NCBI RefSeq assembly: GCF_002858935.1
Contig: NZ_PJRT01000009.1
Span: forward strand, 124,001-188,000
Origin: Pantoea endophytica
Lineage (GTDB): Bacteria; Pseudomonadota; Gammaproteobacteria; Enterobacterales; Enterobacteriaceae
Length of the DNA stretch: 64,000 bases
Reading direction: 5' to 3'
The translations under genes were made by a program, and so were the position numbers. Within the stretch, counting starts at the first letter, position 1. Every line of letters begins with the position of its first letter. A model generated the notes under the pieces. The model was not told the DNA's origin and ran no database searches. It saw only the letters and a program-made list of their open reading frames with translations. This document shows, piece after piece, positions 35,810 through 45,989 of the stretch.

Positions 35810-35966
35810 GGAGATGCTGCCCCTCCTCGGTCCGTGCTTGCAGTCCCCCTCCTCGGTCCTCCCCCATGGATGGGGGAGGAAGATGTTGCTACATGTTAGT
35901 GATGAAGCTGCATGGGGCAGCATCTCCTTCCCCCGCTTGCGGGGGAAGGCCGGGATGGGGGACAGC
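35810..35966. repeat. Palindromic intergenic repeat element (MITE/REP-like)
   Basis: The stretch between convergent rluA and djlA is built of nested repeats. A 14-bp inverted pair GGAGATGCTGCCCC / GGGGCAGCATCTCC (35810-35823 and 35914-35927) encloses a 14-bp direct repeat CCCCTCCTCGGTCC (35820 and 35846). A 10-bp palindrome TCCTCCCCCA around ATGG-type loop bases lies at 35857-35880. A second stem CCTTCCCCC / GGGGGAAGG (35926-35949) follows. It has no coding frame. Base composition differs sharply from both neighbours. Such stable hairpin units usually occur in many genomic copies, which I cannot check. Confidence 0.7.
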
Positions 35967-35973
35967 AATAAAA

Positions 35974-36786
35974 TTATTTAAACCCTTTCTCCTTACGAAT
36001 CAGATCGTAAGCCGCCTGAATCTCCTGCGCTTTCTGCTTCGCCATCTCCATCATTTCCGGCGGTAAACCTTTCGCCACCAACTTGTCAGGATGATGTTCG
36101 CTCATCAGCTTACGGTACGCGCGCTTGATGGTGGTGCCATCATCGCTGCTTTTCACGCCCAGCACGCTGCAGGCATCTTCCAGCGTAGGACCGCGTTGCG
36201 CCTGCTGATAGGCGCCGCCGCGGGAAGAACCGCCGCCACCAAACTGCTGACCGCCTTCCATCATGCGCAGGAACTGATCGAACTGTGCGCGTGAAATACC
36301 CAGCTCTTCGGCAATCACATACAGCACCTGACGTTCGTTGGGATGCAGTGAACCATCGGCGAAGGCGGCCTGGATTTGGATTTCCAGAAACATCCGAATC
36401 AGATCAAACCGGCCAAAGCAGGCGCTGCGCAGCTCGCGCAGTTTACTGCGCAACGGATAGTCGCTCTGTTTACCTTCACGGAACGCACGCTGCGCGGCAG
36501 TGCGCGCATCGCCATGCAGCTGCATGCGATCCATAAATAAGGAAGCAATCTGGATATCCGCTTCGGTGACGCGCCCTTTTGATTTGGTCAAATGGCCCAT
36601 CACCTGAAATGTGGTACTGAAAAACAGCGTCTGACGCGCCTGGTTATTGGCGAAATAGCCCTGTCCTTTTACGCTGCGCACTTTGTCAAACATGTGACCA
36701 ATGATCAGACCCAGTACAATGCCCCAAAAGCCTGCCCCGGAAAATATCCCGAGCGCCAGACCAATTACTTTTCCCCAGTAGCGCAT
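35974..36786 (-). CDS. djlA: Co-chaperone DjlA (membrane-anchored DnaJ-like)
   Basis: Inner-membrane J-domain protein that stimulates DnaK and affects Rcs signalling and capsule synthesis. The 270-residue protein has an N-terminal membrane segment with glycines ([20 protein letters not shown]), a TerB-like helical domain (about residues 55-170), a glycine-rich linker ([11 protein letters not shown]) and a C-terminal J domain containing HHPDK. The start ATG at 36786 is opposite the lptD promoter region. Confidence 0.95.
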   Translation of the reverse strand: MRYWGKVIGLALGIFSGAGFWGIVLGLIIGHMFDKVRSVKGQGYFANNQARQTLFFSTTFQVMGHLTKSKGRVTEADIQIASLFMDRMQLHGDARTAAQRAFREGKQSDYPLRSKLRELRSACFGRFDLIRMFLEIQIQAAFADGSLHPNERQVLYVIAEELGISRAQFDQFLRMMEGGQQFGGGGSSRGGAYQQAQRGPTLEDACSVLGVKSSDDGTTIKRAYRKLMSEHHPDKLVAKGLPPEMMEMAKQKAQEIQAAYDLIRKEKGFK

Positions 36787-36968
36787 AAACTCCTCAATTC
36801 GCCATGCTTGCGGCTGAAAATTGCATTATCATACCTGTCATTTATCTCAGCGCCTAACGGCAACGCGGACAGACAAGGATTAACACTGGCGCAACGCCGG
36901 GCAGTAAGTTAGTCTCTGACCGGATTGTCGGCATGATGCCAGTTTTCATGGAATTATCGAAACCGCGT

Positions 36969-39338
36969 ATGAAAAAACGTATACCTACCTTGCTGGCTAC
37001 CATGATTGGTGCAGCGCTTTATAGCCAGTCATCACTCGCCGACGATCTGATGTCGCAGTGCATGCTGGGCGTGCCGAGTTACAACCGCCCGCTGGTCAAT
37101 GGCGACACCAACTCGCTGCCGGTCACCATCCATTCTGATTCCGCCAAAGGCAACTATCCGGATGATGCGGTGTTCACCGGTAACGTCGACGTGCAGCAAG
37201 GCAATAGCCGCCTGCGTTCCGACGAAGTGCAGCTGCATCAACGTCAGCAGGAAGGCCAAACCACGCCGGTTCGTACCGTGGATGCGCTGGGTAATGTGCA
37301 CTATGACGACAATCAGGTCATCCTCAAAGGTCCGAAAGCCTGGTCAAATCTGAACACCAAAGACACCAACGTGTGGAACGGTGATTATCAGATGGTTGGC
37401 CGTCAGGGCCGCGGCGATGCCGATCAGATGAAACTGCGCGGTAACAATCGCTACACCATTCTGGAAAACGGCAGCTTTACCTCTTGTTTGCCGGGTTCCA
37501 ACAGCTGGAGCGTGGTCGGTTCCGAAGTGATTCAGGACCGCGAAGAAGAAGTCGCGGAAATCTGGAACGCCCGCTTTAAGCTCGGCAATGTGCCGGTATT
37601 CTACAGCCCTTATTTACAGCTACCGATTGGCGATCGCCGCCGCTCCGGTTTCCTGATCCCGAATGCGAAATACGGCAGTAATAACGGCTTCGAATTCATG
37701 CTGCCGTATTACTGGAACATCGCGCCGCAGGCCGATGCCACCATCACGCCACACTATATGGAAAAACGCGGTCTGCAGCTGCAGAACGAATTCCGCTATT
37801 TGACGGTATTTGGCGCAGGCTTGATGGAGCTGGATTATCTGCAGTCAGATAAGCAGTACGACAATGACAAAGCAGTGCGTGGTATCGCGCAGGACGATAG
37901 CTCCGATCGCTGGCTGTTCTACTGGCGCCATTCGGGTGTATACGACCAGCACTGGCGCTTCAACGCTGACTACACCAAAGTAAGCGATCCCTATTACTTC
38001 AACGATCTTGAGTCGAAGTACTACAGCTCCACCGATGGTTACGCCACGCAGAAATTCAGCCTTGGCTACGCGGATACCAACTGGGACGCGACGCTGTCGA
38101 CCAAAGACTTCCAGGTGTTTGGTAACACCAGCAACAGCAACGTCTATCGTGCGATGCCGCAGCTCGATCTGAACTTCTATCAGAACGATATGGGGCCGTT
38201 TGATGGTCGAATCTTTGCGCAGGCGGTGAAATTTACCAACGTCAATAGCCAGATGCCTGAAACCACGCGTCTGCATGTTGAGCCAACGTTGAATTTGCCG
38301 CTGTCTAACGGCTGGGCGAGTCTCGATACCGAAGCGAAATTCCTGGCAACCCATTATCAGCAGGATGACGTTGAGTATTACAACACCTCGGTAAATACCG
38401 CTCGTGATAATCAGCTGGAAAACTCGGTCAACCGCACGCTGCCCCAGTTCAAAGTGGATGGCCGCCTGGTGTTTGACCGCGATATGGACTGGGAACCAGG
38501 CTATACGCAAACGCTGGAACCGCGTGTTCAGTACCTTTACGTCCCCTATCGTAACCAGAGCAATATCTATCCGTACGACTCGACGTTGCTGCAAACCGAC
38601 TACACCGGCCTGTTCCGCGATCGTACCTATAGCGGCCTGGATCGCATCGCTTCAGCAAATGAAGTGGCGACCGGCGTAACCACGCGTATTTATGATAACG
38701 ATCTGGTTGAACGTTTTAACGTTTCTGTGGGTCAAATCTACTCGTTTACCCCGTCTCGTACCGGCGTAAACCAGACGAACAAAGAAGATGACACCGGCAG
38801 CTTGGTTTGGGCCGGCGACACGTACTGGAAAATCAGCGATCGCTGGGGGGCGCGTGGCGGTCTGCAATATGACACCCGCCTCGATAACGTCGCGCAGGGC
38901 AATGCGGTAGTTGAGTATCGTCAGGATGCCGATCGTATGGTGCAGCTGAGCTATCGCTACAGCAGCCCGGAATATGTGGCGCAGGCGCTGAATAACTCAA
39001 GCCTGGTGACTAACCCGATCTATAAAAACGGGATTTCACAGGTGGGCGGCACTGCCAGCTGGCCGATTGCGGATGCCTGGTCACTGGTGGGCGGTTATTA
39101 CTACGATACCCGCAACAGTCGTCCGGCTGAACAGCTGGTCGGCCTGCAGTACAGCTCGTGCTGCTATGCCATTCGTTTGGGTTACGAACGCAAGATCAAC
39201 GGTTGGGAAAACAACGACAGTAAGTATGACAACCAAATCTCATTCAACATTGAGCTGCGTGGTCTGAGTTCTAACTATGGCTTAGGCACCAACGAAATGC
39301 TGCGTCAGGGCATCATCCCTTACCAGCGCGCTTTCTGA
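36969..39338 (+). CDS. lptD: LPS-assembly outer membrane protein LptD
   Basis: Outer-membrane beta-barrel that inserts lipopolysaccharide into the outer leaflet with the lipoprotein LptE. The signal peptide ([20 protein letters not shown], ending near SSLA) is followed by the OstA/LptA-like periplasmic jelly-roll and a 26-strand barrel. The four disulfide cysteines of the family are present: C31, one in SCLPG, and the vicinal pair in SSCCYA. I start at ATG 36969 because the longer frame would extend the signal peptide by 12 residues. The product has 789 residues. First gene of the lptD-surA-pdxA-rsmA-apaGH operon. Confidence 0.97.
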   Translation: MKKRIPTLLATMIGAALYSQSSLADDLMSQCMLGVPSYNRPLVNGDTNSLPVTIHSDSAKGNYPDDAVFTGNVDVQQGNSRLRSDEVQLHQRQQEGQTTPVRTVDALGNVHYDDNQVILKGPKAWSNLNTKDTNVWNGDYQMVGRQGRGDADQMKLRGNNRYTILENGSFTSCLPGSNSWSVVGSEVIQDREEEVAEIWNARFKLGNVPVFYSPYLQLPIGDRRRSGFLIPNAKYGSNNGFEFMLPYYWNIAPQADATITPHYMEKRGLQLQNEFRYLTVFGAGLMELDYLQSDKQYDNDKAVRGIAQDDSSDRWLFYWRHSGVYDQHWRFNADYTKVSDPYYFNDLESKYYSSTDGYATQKFSLGYADTNWDATLSTKDFQVFGNTSNSNVYRAMPQLDLNFYQNDMGPFDGRIFAQAVKFTNVNSQMPETTRLHVEPTLNLPLSNGWASLDTEAKFLATHYQQDDVEYYNTSVNTARDNQLENSVNRTLPQFKVDGRLVFDRDMDWEPGYTQTLEPRVQYLYVPYRNQSNIYPYDSTLLQTDYTGLFRDRTYSGLDRIASANEVATGVTTRIYDNDLVERFNVSVGQIYSFTPSRTGVNQTNKEDDTGSLVWAGDTYWKISDRWGARGGLQYDTRLDNVAQGNAVVEYRQDADRMVQLSYRYSSPEYVAQALNNSSLVTNPIYKNGISQVGGTASWPIADAWSLVGGYYYDTRNSRPAEQLVGLQYSSCCYAIRLGYERKINGWENNDSKYDNQISFNIELRGLSSNYGLGTNEMLRQGIIPYQRAF

Positions 39339-39392
39339 TGTTGTGATGTTTGACAGGCTCTCCCGCAGTGCGGAAACAACAATGGATAAAGT

Positions 39393-40688
39393 ATGAAGAA
39401 CTGGAGAATGCTGATTCTTGGTGTAGCGATTACCGCTAACACTGCGTTCGCAGCCCCACAAGTGGTTGATAAAGTTGCCGCAGTCGTGAACAACGGCGTG
39501 GTACTGGAAAGTGACGTTGATAACATGATGCGCACCGTGAAATCACAGGCGCAGCAGGCAAACCAGCAACTCCCTGATGACAAAACCTTGCGTCATCAGA
39601 TCCTTGAACGCCAGGTCATGGATGCCATCATTCTGCAAATGGGTGAAAGAGCGGGCGTGCAGATTACCGATCAGCAGCTGGATCAGGCAATTCAGAACAT
39701 TGCCGCGCAAAACCGCATGAGCCTCGATCAGCTGCGTAGCCGTCTGGCCTATGACGGTATGAACTACAACGATTACCGTGCGCAAATCCGCAAAGAGATG
39801 CTGATTTCAGAAGTGCGTAACAACGAAGTGCGTCGCCGCGTCACTATCCTGCCGCAGGAAGTGGATACGCTGGCTACGCAGGTGGGTGCGCAGAACACGC
39901 AAGGTACTGAGCTGAATATCAGCCAGATCTTGCTGCCGCTGTCAGAAAACCCGACGCAGCAGCAGGTTGACGACCAGGAAACGCTGGCGCGCCAACTGGT
40001 TGCTCAGCTGAAAGGCGGTGCCGACTTCGGCAAGCTGGCCGTGACTTACTCAGCCGATCCGCAGGCGCTGAAAGGCGGCAACATGGGTTGGGGCAAAATT
40101 GAAGAGCTGCCAACGCTGTTCTCGCAGGCGCTGAGCACCGCGAAGAAAGGCGATATCGTCGGTCCAATCCGTTCAGGTGTTGGTTTCCACATCCTGAAGG
40201 TGAACGACCTGCGTGGCGAAAGCAAAAGCATCTCTGTGACTGAAGTGCATGCGCGTCACATTCTGCTGAAGCCGTCACCGATCCTGACCGACGCTCAGGC
40301 GCAGGCCAAAATCGAACAAATTGCAGCTGATATTAAAAGCGGTAAAACCACCTTCGCCGCAGCGGCCAAACAGTTCTCCGACGATCCGGGTTCGGCTAAC
40401 CAGGGCGGCGATCTCGGCTGGGCATCTCCAGAGATTTACGATCCGGCATTCCGCGATGCATTGCTGAAGTTGCAGAAAGGCCAGGTCAGCCAGCCGGTTC
40501 ACTCCTCATTTGGCTGGCACTTGATTCAGTTGCTGGATACGCGTCAGGTTGATAAGACCGATGCCGCGCAGAAAGAGCGCGCCTATCGCATGCTGTTCAA
40601 CCGTAAATTCGCGGAAGAAGCGCAAACCTGGATGCAGGAACAGCGCGCCAGTGCTTACGTGAAAATTCTGGATAACAATGGTCAGTAA
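39393..40688 (+). CDS. surA: Periplasmic chaperone / peptidyl-prolyl isomerase SurA
   Basis: Main periplasmic chaperone delivering outer-membrane proteins, including LptD encoded next door, to the Bam complex. The 431-residue protein has a signal peptide (cleavage likely after TAFA), an N-terminal chaperone domain, two parvulin domains ([11 protein letters not shown] and [11 protein letters not shown] begin them) and a C-terminal helix. Its stop lies 11 bp inside pdxA. Confidence 0.97.
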   Translation: MKNWRMLILGVAITANTAFAAPQVVDKVAAVVNNGVVLESDVDNMMRTVKSQAQQANQQLPDDKTLRHQILERQVMDAIILQMGERAGVQITDQQLDQAIQNIAAQNRMSLDQLRSRLAYDGMNYNDYRAQIRKEMLISEVRNNEVRRRVTILPQEVDTLATQVGAQNTQGTELNISQILLPLSENPTQQQVDDQETLARQLVAQLKGGADFGKLAVTYSADPQALKGGNMGWGKIEELPTLFSQALSTAKKGDIVGPIRSGVGFHILKVNDLRGESKSISVTEVHARHILLKPSPILTDAQAQAKIEQIAADIKSGKTTFAAAAKQFSDDPGSANQGGDLGWASPEIYDPAFRDALLKLQKGQVSQPVHSSFGWHLIQLLDTRQVDKTDAAQKERAYRMLFNRKFAEEAQTWMQEQRASAYVKILDNNGQ

Positions 40689-41670
40689 TTATCGAGTGGT
40701 GATCACGCCCGGCGAACCCGCCGGGATTGGTCCCGACCTCACCCTGCAACTGGCGCAGCAAAACTGGCCGGTTGAATTGGTGGTCTGCTGCGACGGCGAG
40801 CTTTTGCGCCGTCGCGCTGCTTTATTGGGTTTGCCGCTGACGCTGCGTGACTATCAGCCTGCCGTTGCGGCACAACCGCAGCAGGCCGGCACGCTTACGC
40901 TGCTGCAGGTCGATACCGCTCAGCCAGTGACCGCCGGAGAACTCTGCGTCGCAAACAGTCACTACGTGCTGGAAACCCTGACGCGCGCCTGTGACGGTTG
41001 TCTGAACGGCGAATTTGCCGCGCTGATTACCGGTCCGGTGCACAAAGGCGTGATCAACGATGCGGGCATTCCGTTTACCGGTCATACCGAGTTTTTTGCC
41101 GATCGCGCCGGTGGCGATTTAGTGGTGATGATGCTGGCAACAGAAGAGTTGCGTGTGGCATTGGCTACCACACATCTGCCGCTGAAAGATGTTTCTGCCG
41201 CAATTACCCGCGACACGCTGCATGAAGTGATCACCATTCTGCATCGGGATCTGCAGCAGAAGTTTGGTTTACCGCATCCTCATATCTTCGTCTGCGGCCT
41301 TAATCCGCATGCCGGCGAGAGCGGCCATATGGGCCGCGAAGAGATTGATACCATTATTCCGGCCCTCAACGAACTGCGCCAGCAAGGCATCCAACTTACC
41401 GGACCTCTGCCAGCCGATACGCTGTTCCAGCCGAAATACCTGCAACATGCCGATGCAGTTCTGGCGATGTATCACGACCAGGGCTTGCCGGTGCTAAAAT
41501 TTCAGGGGTTTGGCCGCGCGGTGAATATCACACTTGGCCTGCCCTTTATCCGGACTTCTGTCGATCACGGCACCGCGCTTGAATTAGCCGGTCTCGGTCA
41601 GGCAGAACCGGGCAGCTTTATCACGGCGCTTAATCTCGCCATCACTATGATCAAGAGCAGTAATGAATAA
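40678..41670 (+). CDS. pdxA: 4-hydroxythreonine-4-phosphate dehydrogenase PdxA
   Basis: NAD-dependent enzyme of the DXP-dependent pyridoxal phosphate pathway; it oxidises 4-phosphohydroxy-L-threonine. The 330-residue product contains the family motifs [32 protein letters not shown] and [11 protein letters not shown], with metal-binding histidines. It overlaps surA by 11 bp and rsmA by 8 bp, the conserved arrangement of this operon. Confidence 0.97.
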   Translation: MVSNYRVVITPGEPAGIGPDLTLQLAQQNWPVELVVCCDGELLRRRAALLGLPLTLRDYQPAVAAQPQQAGTLTLLQVDTAQPVTAGELCVANSHYVLETLTRACDGCLNGEFAALITGPVHKGVINDAGIPFTGHTEFFADRAGGDLVVMMLATEELRVALATTHLPLKDVSAAITRDTLHEVITILHRDLQQKFGLPHPHIFVCGLNPHAGESGHMGREEIDTIIPALNELRQQGIQLTGPLPADTLFQPKYLQHADAVLAMYHDQGLPVLKFQGFGRAVNITLGLPFIRTSVDHGTALELAGLGQAEPGSFITALNLAITMIKSSNE

Positions 41671-42487
41671 TCGCGTCCATCAGGGGCATTACGCCCGTAA
41701 ACGTTTCGGGCAGAACTTCCTGAACGATCAGTACATTATCGATAGCATTGTCTCCGCCATTCACCCGCAAAAAGGTGAAGCTATCGTGGAAATCGGCCCC
41801 GGCCTGGGTGCATTAACCGAGCCGGTAGGCGAACGTTTGGATGAGCTGACCGTGGTCGAGCTGGACCGCGACCTTGCCGCGCGTCTGCAAACGCACCCGT
41901 TCCTCGGTCCTAAGCTGACCATTTTCCAGCAGGATGCCATGACCTTTGATTTCTCTGCGCTGGCGCAAGAGAAAGGTCAGCCGCTGCGCGTGTTCGGCAA
42001 CCTGCCGTACAACATCTCGACGCCGCTGATGTTCCACCTTTTCAGCTATACTGGTTCGATTAAAGATATGCACTTCATGCTGCAGAAAGAAGTGGTGAAT
42101 CGTTTAGTCGCCGGTCCGGGCAGCAAAGCTTACGGTCGTTTGAGCGTGATGGCGCAGTACTATTGCCAGGTTATTCCTGTGCTCGAAGTGCCACCAGAAT
42201 CCTTCACGCCGGCACCGAAAGTGGAATCGGCCGTGGTGCGTTTAGTGCCGTATATGCAGCCACAGTATCCGGTCAGCGATATTCGACTGCTGAGCCGTAT
42301 CACCACGGAAGCCTTTGGTAAACGCCGAAAAACGCTGCGCAACAGCCTTGCTCATATGTTTGCGGCTGGTGCGCTGGATCAATTAGAAATCGATGCCTCG
42401 CTGCGTGCAGAGAACGTCTCTGTGGCGCAATATTGCCAACTGGCAAACTGGTTGAGCAAGCATCAGGCAGAAACTCCGGAGAGTTGA
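41663..42487 (+). CDS. rsmA: 16S rRNA dimethyladenosine transferase RsmA (KsgA)
   Basis: Dimethylates A1518 and A1519 of 16S rRNA late in 30S assembly; loss gives kasugamycin resistance. The 274-residue protein has the SAM-binding [12 protein letters not shown] motif (about residues 43-54) and the catalytic NLPYNIS motif. It overlaps pdxA by 8 bp, and apaG follows after four bases. Confidence 0.97.
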   Translation: MNNRVHQGHYARKRFGQNFLNDQYIIDSIVSAIHPQKGEAIVEIGPGLGALTEPVGERLDELTVVELDRDLAARLQTHPFLGPKLTIFQQDAMTFDFSALAQEKGQPLRVFGNLPYNISTPLMFHLFSYTGSIKDMHFMLQKEVVNRLVAGPGSKAYGRLSVMAQYYCQVIPVLEVPPESFTPAPKVESAVVRLVPYMQPQYPVSDIRLLSRITTEAFGKRRKTLRNSLAHMFAAGALDQLEIDASLRAENVSVAQYCQLANWLSKHQAETPES

Positions 42488-42491
42488 GTGC

Positions 42492-42869
42492 ATGAGTGAT
42501 TTGGCCCGCGTCTGTATCCATGTGCATAGCCAGTATGTGGAGTCGCAATCCTTGCCCGACGAGGATCGCTACGTGTTTGCCTACACCATCACCATTCGCA
42601 ATTTGGGGCGCAGCAACGTCCAGCTGCGTAGCCGCTATTGGCTGATCACCAACGGCAACGGTCGCGAGACTGAAGTGCAAGGTGAAGGCGTGGTCGGCGA
42701 ACAGCCGCACATTGCGGCCGGCGGCGAGTATCAGTACACCAGCGGCGCGATTCTGGAGACGCCGATGGGCACCATGCAAGGCCACTATGTGATGATCGAC
42801 GATGCGGGCGAAGAGTTCCACGTCGAGATTCCGGTGTTCCGACTCGCGGTGCAAACCCACATTCACTAA
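42492..42869 (+). CDS. apaG: ApaG family protein
   Basis: A 125-residue protein with an immunoglobulin/fibronectin-like beta fold (DUF525), the same length as in E. coli. The [14 protein letters not shown] and [21 protein letters not shown] segments are typical. Its molecular role remains unclear; related domains occur in eukaryotic F-box proteins, and the conserved link with apaH suggests a function connected to dinucleotide phosphates or stress. Confidence 0.93.
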   Translation: MSDLARVCIHVHSQYVESQSLPDEDRYVFAYTITIRNLGRSNVQLRSRYWLITNGNGRETEVQGEGVVGEQPHIAAGGEYQYTSGAILETPMGTMQGHYVMIDDAGEEFHVEIPVFRLAVQTHIH

Positions 42870-42875
42870 TCCTCC

Positions 42876-42908
42876 TCCGCCCGGCCCGTCCGGGCGGCGC
42901 GTTTTAAT
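42876..42908 (+). terminator. GC-rich hairpin between apaG and apaH
   Basis: A stem CCGCCCGG / CCGGGCGG with loop CCCGT is followed by CGCG and four T residues. It resembles a weak terminator inside the operon, 11 bp before the apaH start codon. Confidence 0.5.
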
Positions 42909-42918
42909 CGGACTGACA

Positions 42919-43788
42919 ATGAGTACATACCTGATTGGCGATGTTCATGGCTGTTATGACGAGCTTCGTGCGCTGTTGGCGCAGGTTGACTTCGATCCGC
43001 AGCAGGACACCTTATGGCTTACCGGCGATTTGGTGGCGCGCGGCCCCGGTTCGCTCGATGTGCTGCGCTATGTAAAATCGCTGGGAAATTGCGTGCGCCT
43101 GGTGCTGGGTAATCACGACCTGCATTTACTGGCGGTGTATGCCGGTATCAGCCGTAACAAGCCGAAAGATCGCCTGACGCCGCTGCTGGAAGCCGATGAT
43201 GCCGATGAGTTGATTAACTGGTTACGTCGTCAGCCACTGTTGCAGGTAGATGAAGAGAAGAAGCTGTTGATGGCGCATGCGGGCATTACGCCGCAATGGG
43301 ATTTAGAGACGGCGCAGCTGTGCGCGCGTGAAGTGGAAGCGGTGCTCTCCAGCGACAGCTATCCGCTGTTTCTGGATGCGATGTATGGCGACATGCCAAA
43401 CAACTGGACGCCGGAACTCAGCGGTCTGGCGCGACTGCGCTTTAGCACTAATGCGCTGACGCGCATGCGCTTCTGCTTCCCGAACGGCCAGCTGGATATG
43501 ATCTACAAAGAGTCGCCTGAATCAGCGCCGCCGCCGCTCAAGCCGTGGTTTAAGGTGCCGGGCAAAATCGACAGCGACTATACGCAGATCTTTGGTCACT
43601 GGGCATCGCTGGAAGGTAAAGGCACACCGGAACATGTGATTGGTCTGGATACCGGCTGCTGCTGGGGTGGAACATTGACGCTGCTGCATTGGGAAACCAA
43701 ACAGTATTACGTACAGGCATCCAATCGCGAACAGGCAATGGCCGAAAGCGCGGTGAGTGCGCATCCACCGTTAAGTGATACGCCGTAA
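42919..43788 (+). CDS. apaH: Bis(5'-nucleosyl)-tetraphosphatase ApaH (symmetrical)
   Basis: Hydrolyses Ap4A to two ADP and removes Np4 caps from RNA. The 289-residue protein has the metallophosphatase motifs [10 protein letters not shown] (residues 7-16), [10 protein letters not shown] and GNHD. I use ATG 42919 because the longer frame begins inside apaG. It is about nine residues longer than E. coli ApaH, with the extra residues at a low-complexity C-terminus ([15 protein letters not shown]). Confidence 0.96.
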   Translation: MSTYLIGDVHGCYDELRALLAQVDFDPQQDTLWLTGDLVARGPGSLDVLRYVKSLGNCVRLVLGNHDLHLLAVYAGISRNKPKDRLTPLLEADDADELINWLRRQPLLQVDEEKKLLMAHAGITPQWDLETAQLCAREVEAVLSSDSYPLFLDAMYGDMPNNWTPELSGLARLRFSTNALTRMRFCFPNGQLDMIYKESPESAPPPLKPWFKVPGKIDSDYTQIFGHWASLEGKGTPEHVIGLDTGCCWGGTLTLLHWETKQYYVQASNREQAMAESAVSAHPPLSDTP

Positions 43789-43790
43789 AT

Positions 43791-43818
43791 AAAAAACCCC
43801 GCATAAGCGGGGTTTTTT
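43791..43818. terminator. Bidirectional terminator between apaH and folA
   Basis: Stem ACCCCGC / GCGGGGT with an ATAA loop, flanked by A6 on the left and T6 on the right, so it can stop transcription from both convergent genes. Confidence 0.9.
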
Positions 43819-43841
43819 ATGGGTCGCCATCACAGGCAACG

Positions 43842-44324
43842 TTACTTGCGGCGATCCAGGATCTCGAAGCAGTAGCTGTGCGAGTTCTGCTCATCGGCGT
43901 CATGGAATTCGCTGAAGGTTGACTGCCACTCGTCCGGTTCGTAATCCGGGAACTGCGTATCCCCTTCCACTTCCGCATCGATATGGGTCAGGTAGAGGCG
44001 ATCCGCGCGAGCCAGCATCTGCTCGTAAACGCGTCCACCACCAATCACCATCATCTCTTCGACATCACCCGCCGCTTTTACCGCCTCTTCCAGCGATGTC
44101 ACCCAGGTGACGCCTTCATGGTTGCCCGGCTGGCTGCTGACCACAATGTTCAAGCGTCCAGGAAGCGGGCGGCCTATCGATTCAAAGGTCAGACGACCCA
44201 TAATCACCGGCTTATTCAAGGTATTACGTTTGAACCATGCCAAATCTGCTGGCAGGTTCCATGGCATGGCGTTTTCCATACCAATAATGCGATCCGCTGC
44301 CAGTGCCGCGATCAGACTAATCAT
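43842..44324 (-). CDS. folA: Dihydrofolate reductase FolA
   Basis: NADPH-dependent reductase producing tetrahydrofolate; target of trimethoprim. The 160-residue product keeps the active-site D27, L28, W22 and P21 and the Met20 loop (GMENAMPW), as well as GRPLPGR and [10 protein letters not shown] start at ATG 44324 ([12 protein letters not shown]); the upstream open extension is unrelated to the family. Residues 45 and 47 are Leu and Phe where E. coli has His and Trp in the cofactor-contacting MGRHTWES segment. Nothing suggests acquired trimethoprim resistance. Confidence 0.97.
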   Translation of the reverse strand: MISLIAALAADRIIGMENAMPWNLPADLAWFKRNTLNKPVIMGRLTFESIGRPLPGRLNIVVSSQPGNHEGVTWVTSLEEAVKAAGDVEEMMVIGGGRVYEQMLARADRLYLTHIDAEVEGDTQFPDYEPDEWQSTFSEFHDADEQNSHSYCFEILDRRK

Positions 44325-44355
44325 GTTAAAAGACCTACTGGAAAAAATTGGCGCC

Positions 44356-44384
44356 ATCATACGTAAAGGCGAAACTTTCGTCGA
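44356..44384 (-). promoter_or_regulatory. Candidate folA promoter
   Basis: Minus-strand TATGAT (44361-44356) with a weak TCGACG 17 bp upstream. The surrounding TTTCGCCTTTACG resembles, from memory, the E. coli folA promoter. The rest of the gap to 44569 shows no gene I would support, only a 46-codon open frame noted separately. Confidence 0.5.
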
Positions 44385-44569
44385 TAGGCCGCCCCCGCTA
44401 TTTGCGTAAAGCTCCGATGCCACCGCACTTTTGTTATTGGACAGAGTTTTACACCGACTTTCCCGGCAATTGCGGGGCGAGGAGCCAGAAATTGCTGACG
44501 AGGCGGCACAACTCCGCGCGAAACGTCGCGTTATTGGTATCGCAGTGTAAAGAAAAGCGCACTCTGTGC

Positions 44570-44601
44570 AAAAAAAGAAAACGGCTCCCGCAGGAGCCGT
44601 T
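44570..44601 (-). terminator. Terminator of the porin gene
   Basis: On the minus strand a 9-bp stem AACGGCTCC / GGAGCCGTT with a TGCG loop is followed by a T-rich tail, 9 bp after the porin stop. It is nearly identical to the carB terminator at 45949-45970. Confidence 0.85.
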
Positions 44602-44609
44602 GAAACGCT

Positions 44610-45752
44610 TTAGAAATCGTAGCGTAGACGCACCAGATTCACGTTGCCCAGTGACTTGTCGGTGCTGGAGGTGATGACATATTCGTAGTCGACACGGAAG
44701 CCGTAATCCAGCTGCGCACTCACACCAACGCCGTTATCAATACGCTTGTAGTCACGTCCGTTGACGAACTCCAGACGGTCGCCCATGAAGTAAGGCTGAA
44801 TAGATTTCACCGCATACTGGCCAATTGGGAATTTGTAGCCGGCAAAGTATTCGATGCCCCACGCGTCATCCGCGAAGTAATTGTTAACGGTATTACGTTT
44901 GGTTGGGGAGAAGTTCTCATACCAACCCGCTCCGGCTGACAGCGTCCAGTTATCCGGCGTCCAGCTCAGAGCGGTACCGTAGATATTCTGGTCATAGCGT
45001 TTGCTGTCGCCATTGCCTGGATTGCGGATATCGGCGCGGGTGTAGTTCCACGCGGTTCCCCACGCCAGGTCTTTGGTGATGTGATAGTTCACACCCAGCG
45101 AGCCGCCGCCTTTACGCTTATAGCGCAGGCCGTTACCTGGCAGGAACTCATTATCTTCAAACAGGTACGACGCATACACATCCGCATCGCCGAAGGTATT
45201 TTTGTACTTCAGCATTTTGCGCGAACGGTAAGAACCATCGTAATCACCATTGATGCCGTTGCCCGGCGCCTGCGCCAGCATGTCGTAATCCCAGATATCG
45301 GTCTTCGCTCCTACGACATCGTAGTAAACGCTGTTCTGCTGACCAAAGTAGAGCTCACCCAAGGTGGCGCTTTTGAAGCCAGTATAAAGTTGGCGGCGCG
45401 AGGTGTTATTCGCACCATCTGCATGATGATTGTCCCAACCCCACCAGGCCGGGAAGTTAACGCCCAGCTCGTAGTAACCGACCCAGCTTACGTCGTCGAA
45501 CAGGTAATAATTGGCGCTGAAGCGGAAGCGTGAGCCACCGTCGTAGCCATTACGTTTGTACGATTTGTCGTTCACGCCATTCTGATGTTGGAACTGCGGA
45601 CGAATACTGCCGCCCACTTTGAAGTCGAGACGGCTTAGCGCATCGCCCGCCTGTGGATCCTGCTTGAGTAAAGTAATTTCCGCCTGGCTGGCGAGTGGCG
45701 CCGCTGCGAGTAACGCAGCAATAGCGCTGAGAGTGAAAGCACGCATTTGCAT
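44610..45752 (-). CDS. Outer-membrane porin-like beta-barrel protein
   Basis: A 380-residue protein with a signal peptide (MQMRAFTLSAIAALLAAAPL, cleavage likely after ASQA), alternating aromatic beta-strands and a C-terminal RLRYDF ending in phenylalanine, the Bam recognition signature. Segments such as RRQLYTGFKSATLGELYFGQQ and the putative constriction-loop region WDYDMLAQAPGN resemble general trimeric porins, so it probably forms a diffusion channel. I do not recognise a specific substrate or gene name. ATG 45752 or 45746 may be used. It stands alone between folA and carB, with its own leader and terminator; E. coli has unrelated genes here. Confidence 0.8.
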   Translation of the reverse strand: MQMRAFTLSAIAALLAAAPLASQAEITLLKQDPQAGDALSRLDFKVGGSIRPQFQHQNGVNDKSYKRNGYDGGSRFRFSANYYLFDDVSWVGYYELGVNFPAWWGWDNHHADGANNTSRRQLYTGFKSATLGELYFGQQNSVYYDVVGAKTDIWDYDMLAQAPGNGINGDYDGSYRSRKMLKYKNTFGDADVYASYLFEDNEFLPGNGLRYKRKGGGSLGVNYHITKDLAWGTAWNYTRADIRNPGNGDSKRYDQNIYGTALSWTPDNWTLSAGAGWYENFSPTKRNTVNNYFADDAWGIEYFAGYKFPIGQYAVKSIQPYFMGDRLEFVNGRDYKRIDNGVGVSAQLDYGFRVDYEYVITSSTDKSLGNVNLVRLRYDF

Positions 45753-45759
45753 TTTTTAT

Positions 45760-45823
45760 ATCCCAGTTAAGGTGAGCGCTCTATTGGTGAGCGAGCGAAA
45801 TAGTACGGTGCGCTAACTGGGAT
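45760..45823 (-). promoter_or_regulatory. Inverted repeat in the porin mRNA leader covering the ribosome binding site
   Basis: In the transcript, AUCCCAGUUA (45823-45814) can pair perfectly with UAACUGGGAU (45769-45760), enclosing 44 bases. The downstream arm contains GGGAU, the only Shine-Dalgarno-like bases before the ATG at 45752. The structure could mask initiation. Confidence 0.5.
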
Positions 45824-45943
45824 CTTATTTATAATTTTGTGCGGATATTCCGAGGTGTAACGCTTTCCGCATCAACTGATAAAACATATGTCAAATCAAT
45901 AGGATTTTTACAGATAAGGAAATGCGGGCATTGGTAAAAGGAT

Positions 45944-45970
45944 AAAAAAACGGCCCCCGCAGGAGCCGTT
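45944..45970 (-). terminator. Terminator of carAB
   Basis: Minus-strand stem from AACGGCTCC and GGGGCCGTT (one mismatch, TGCG loop) followed by seven T residues, 20 bp after the carB stop. It is almost the same sequence as the porin terminator. Confidence 0.85.
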
Positions 45971-45989
45971 AATGGGTAGCCAGCTGGAA

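Noticed and set aside
44410..44550. A 46-codon open frame on the plus strand between folA and the porin gene, ending ...[11 protein letters not shown]
   Set aside because: No ATG or ribosome binding site, no family I recognise, and it overlaps the folA promoter side; most likely chance or an unrecognisable remnant.
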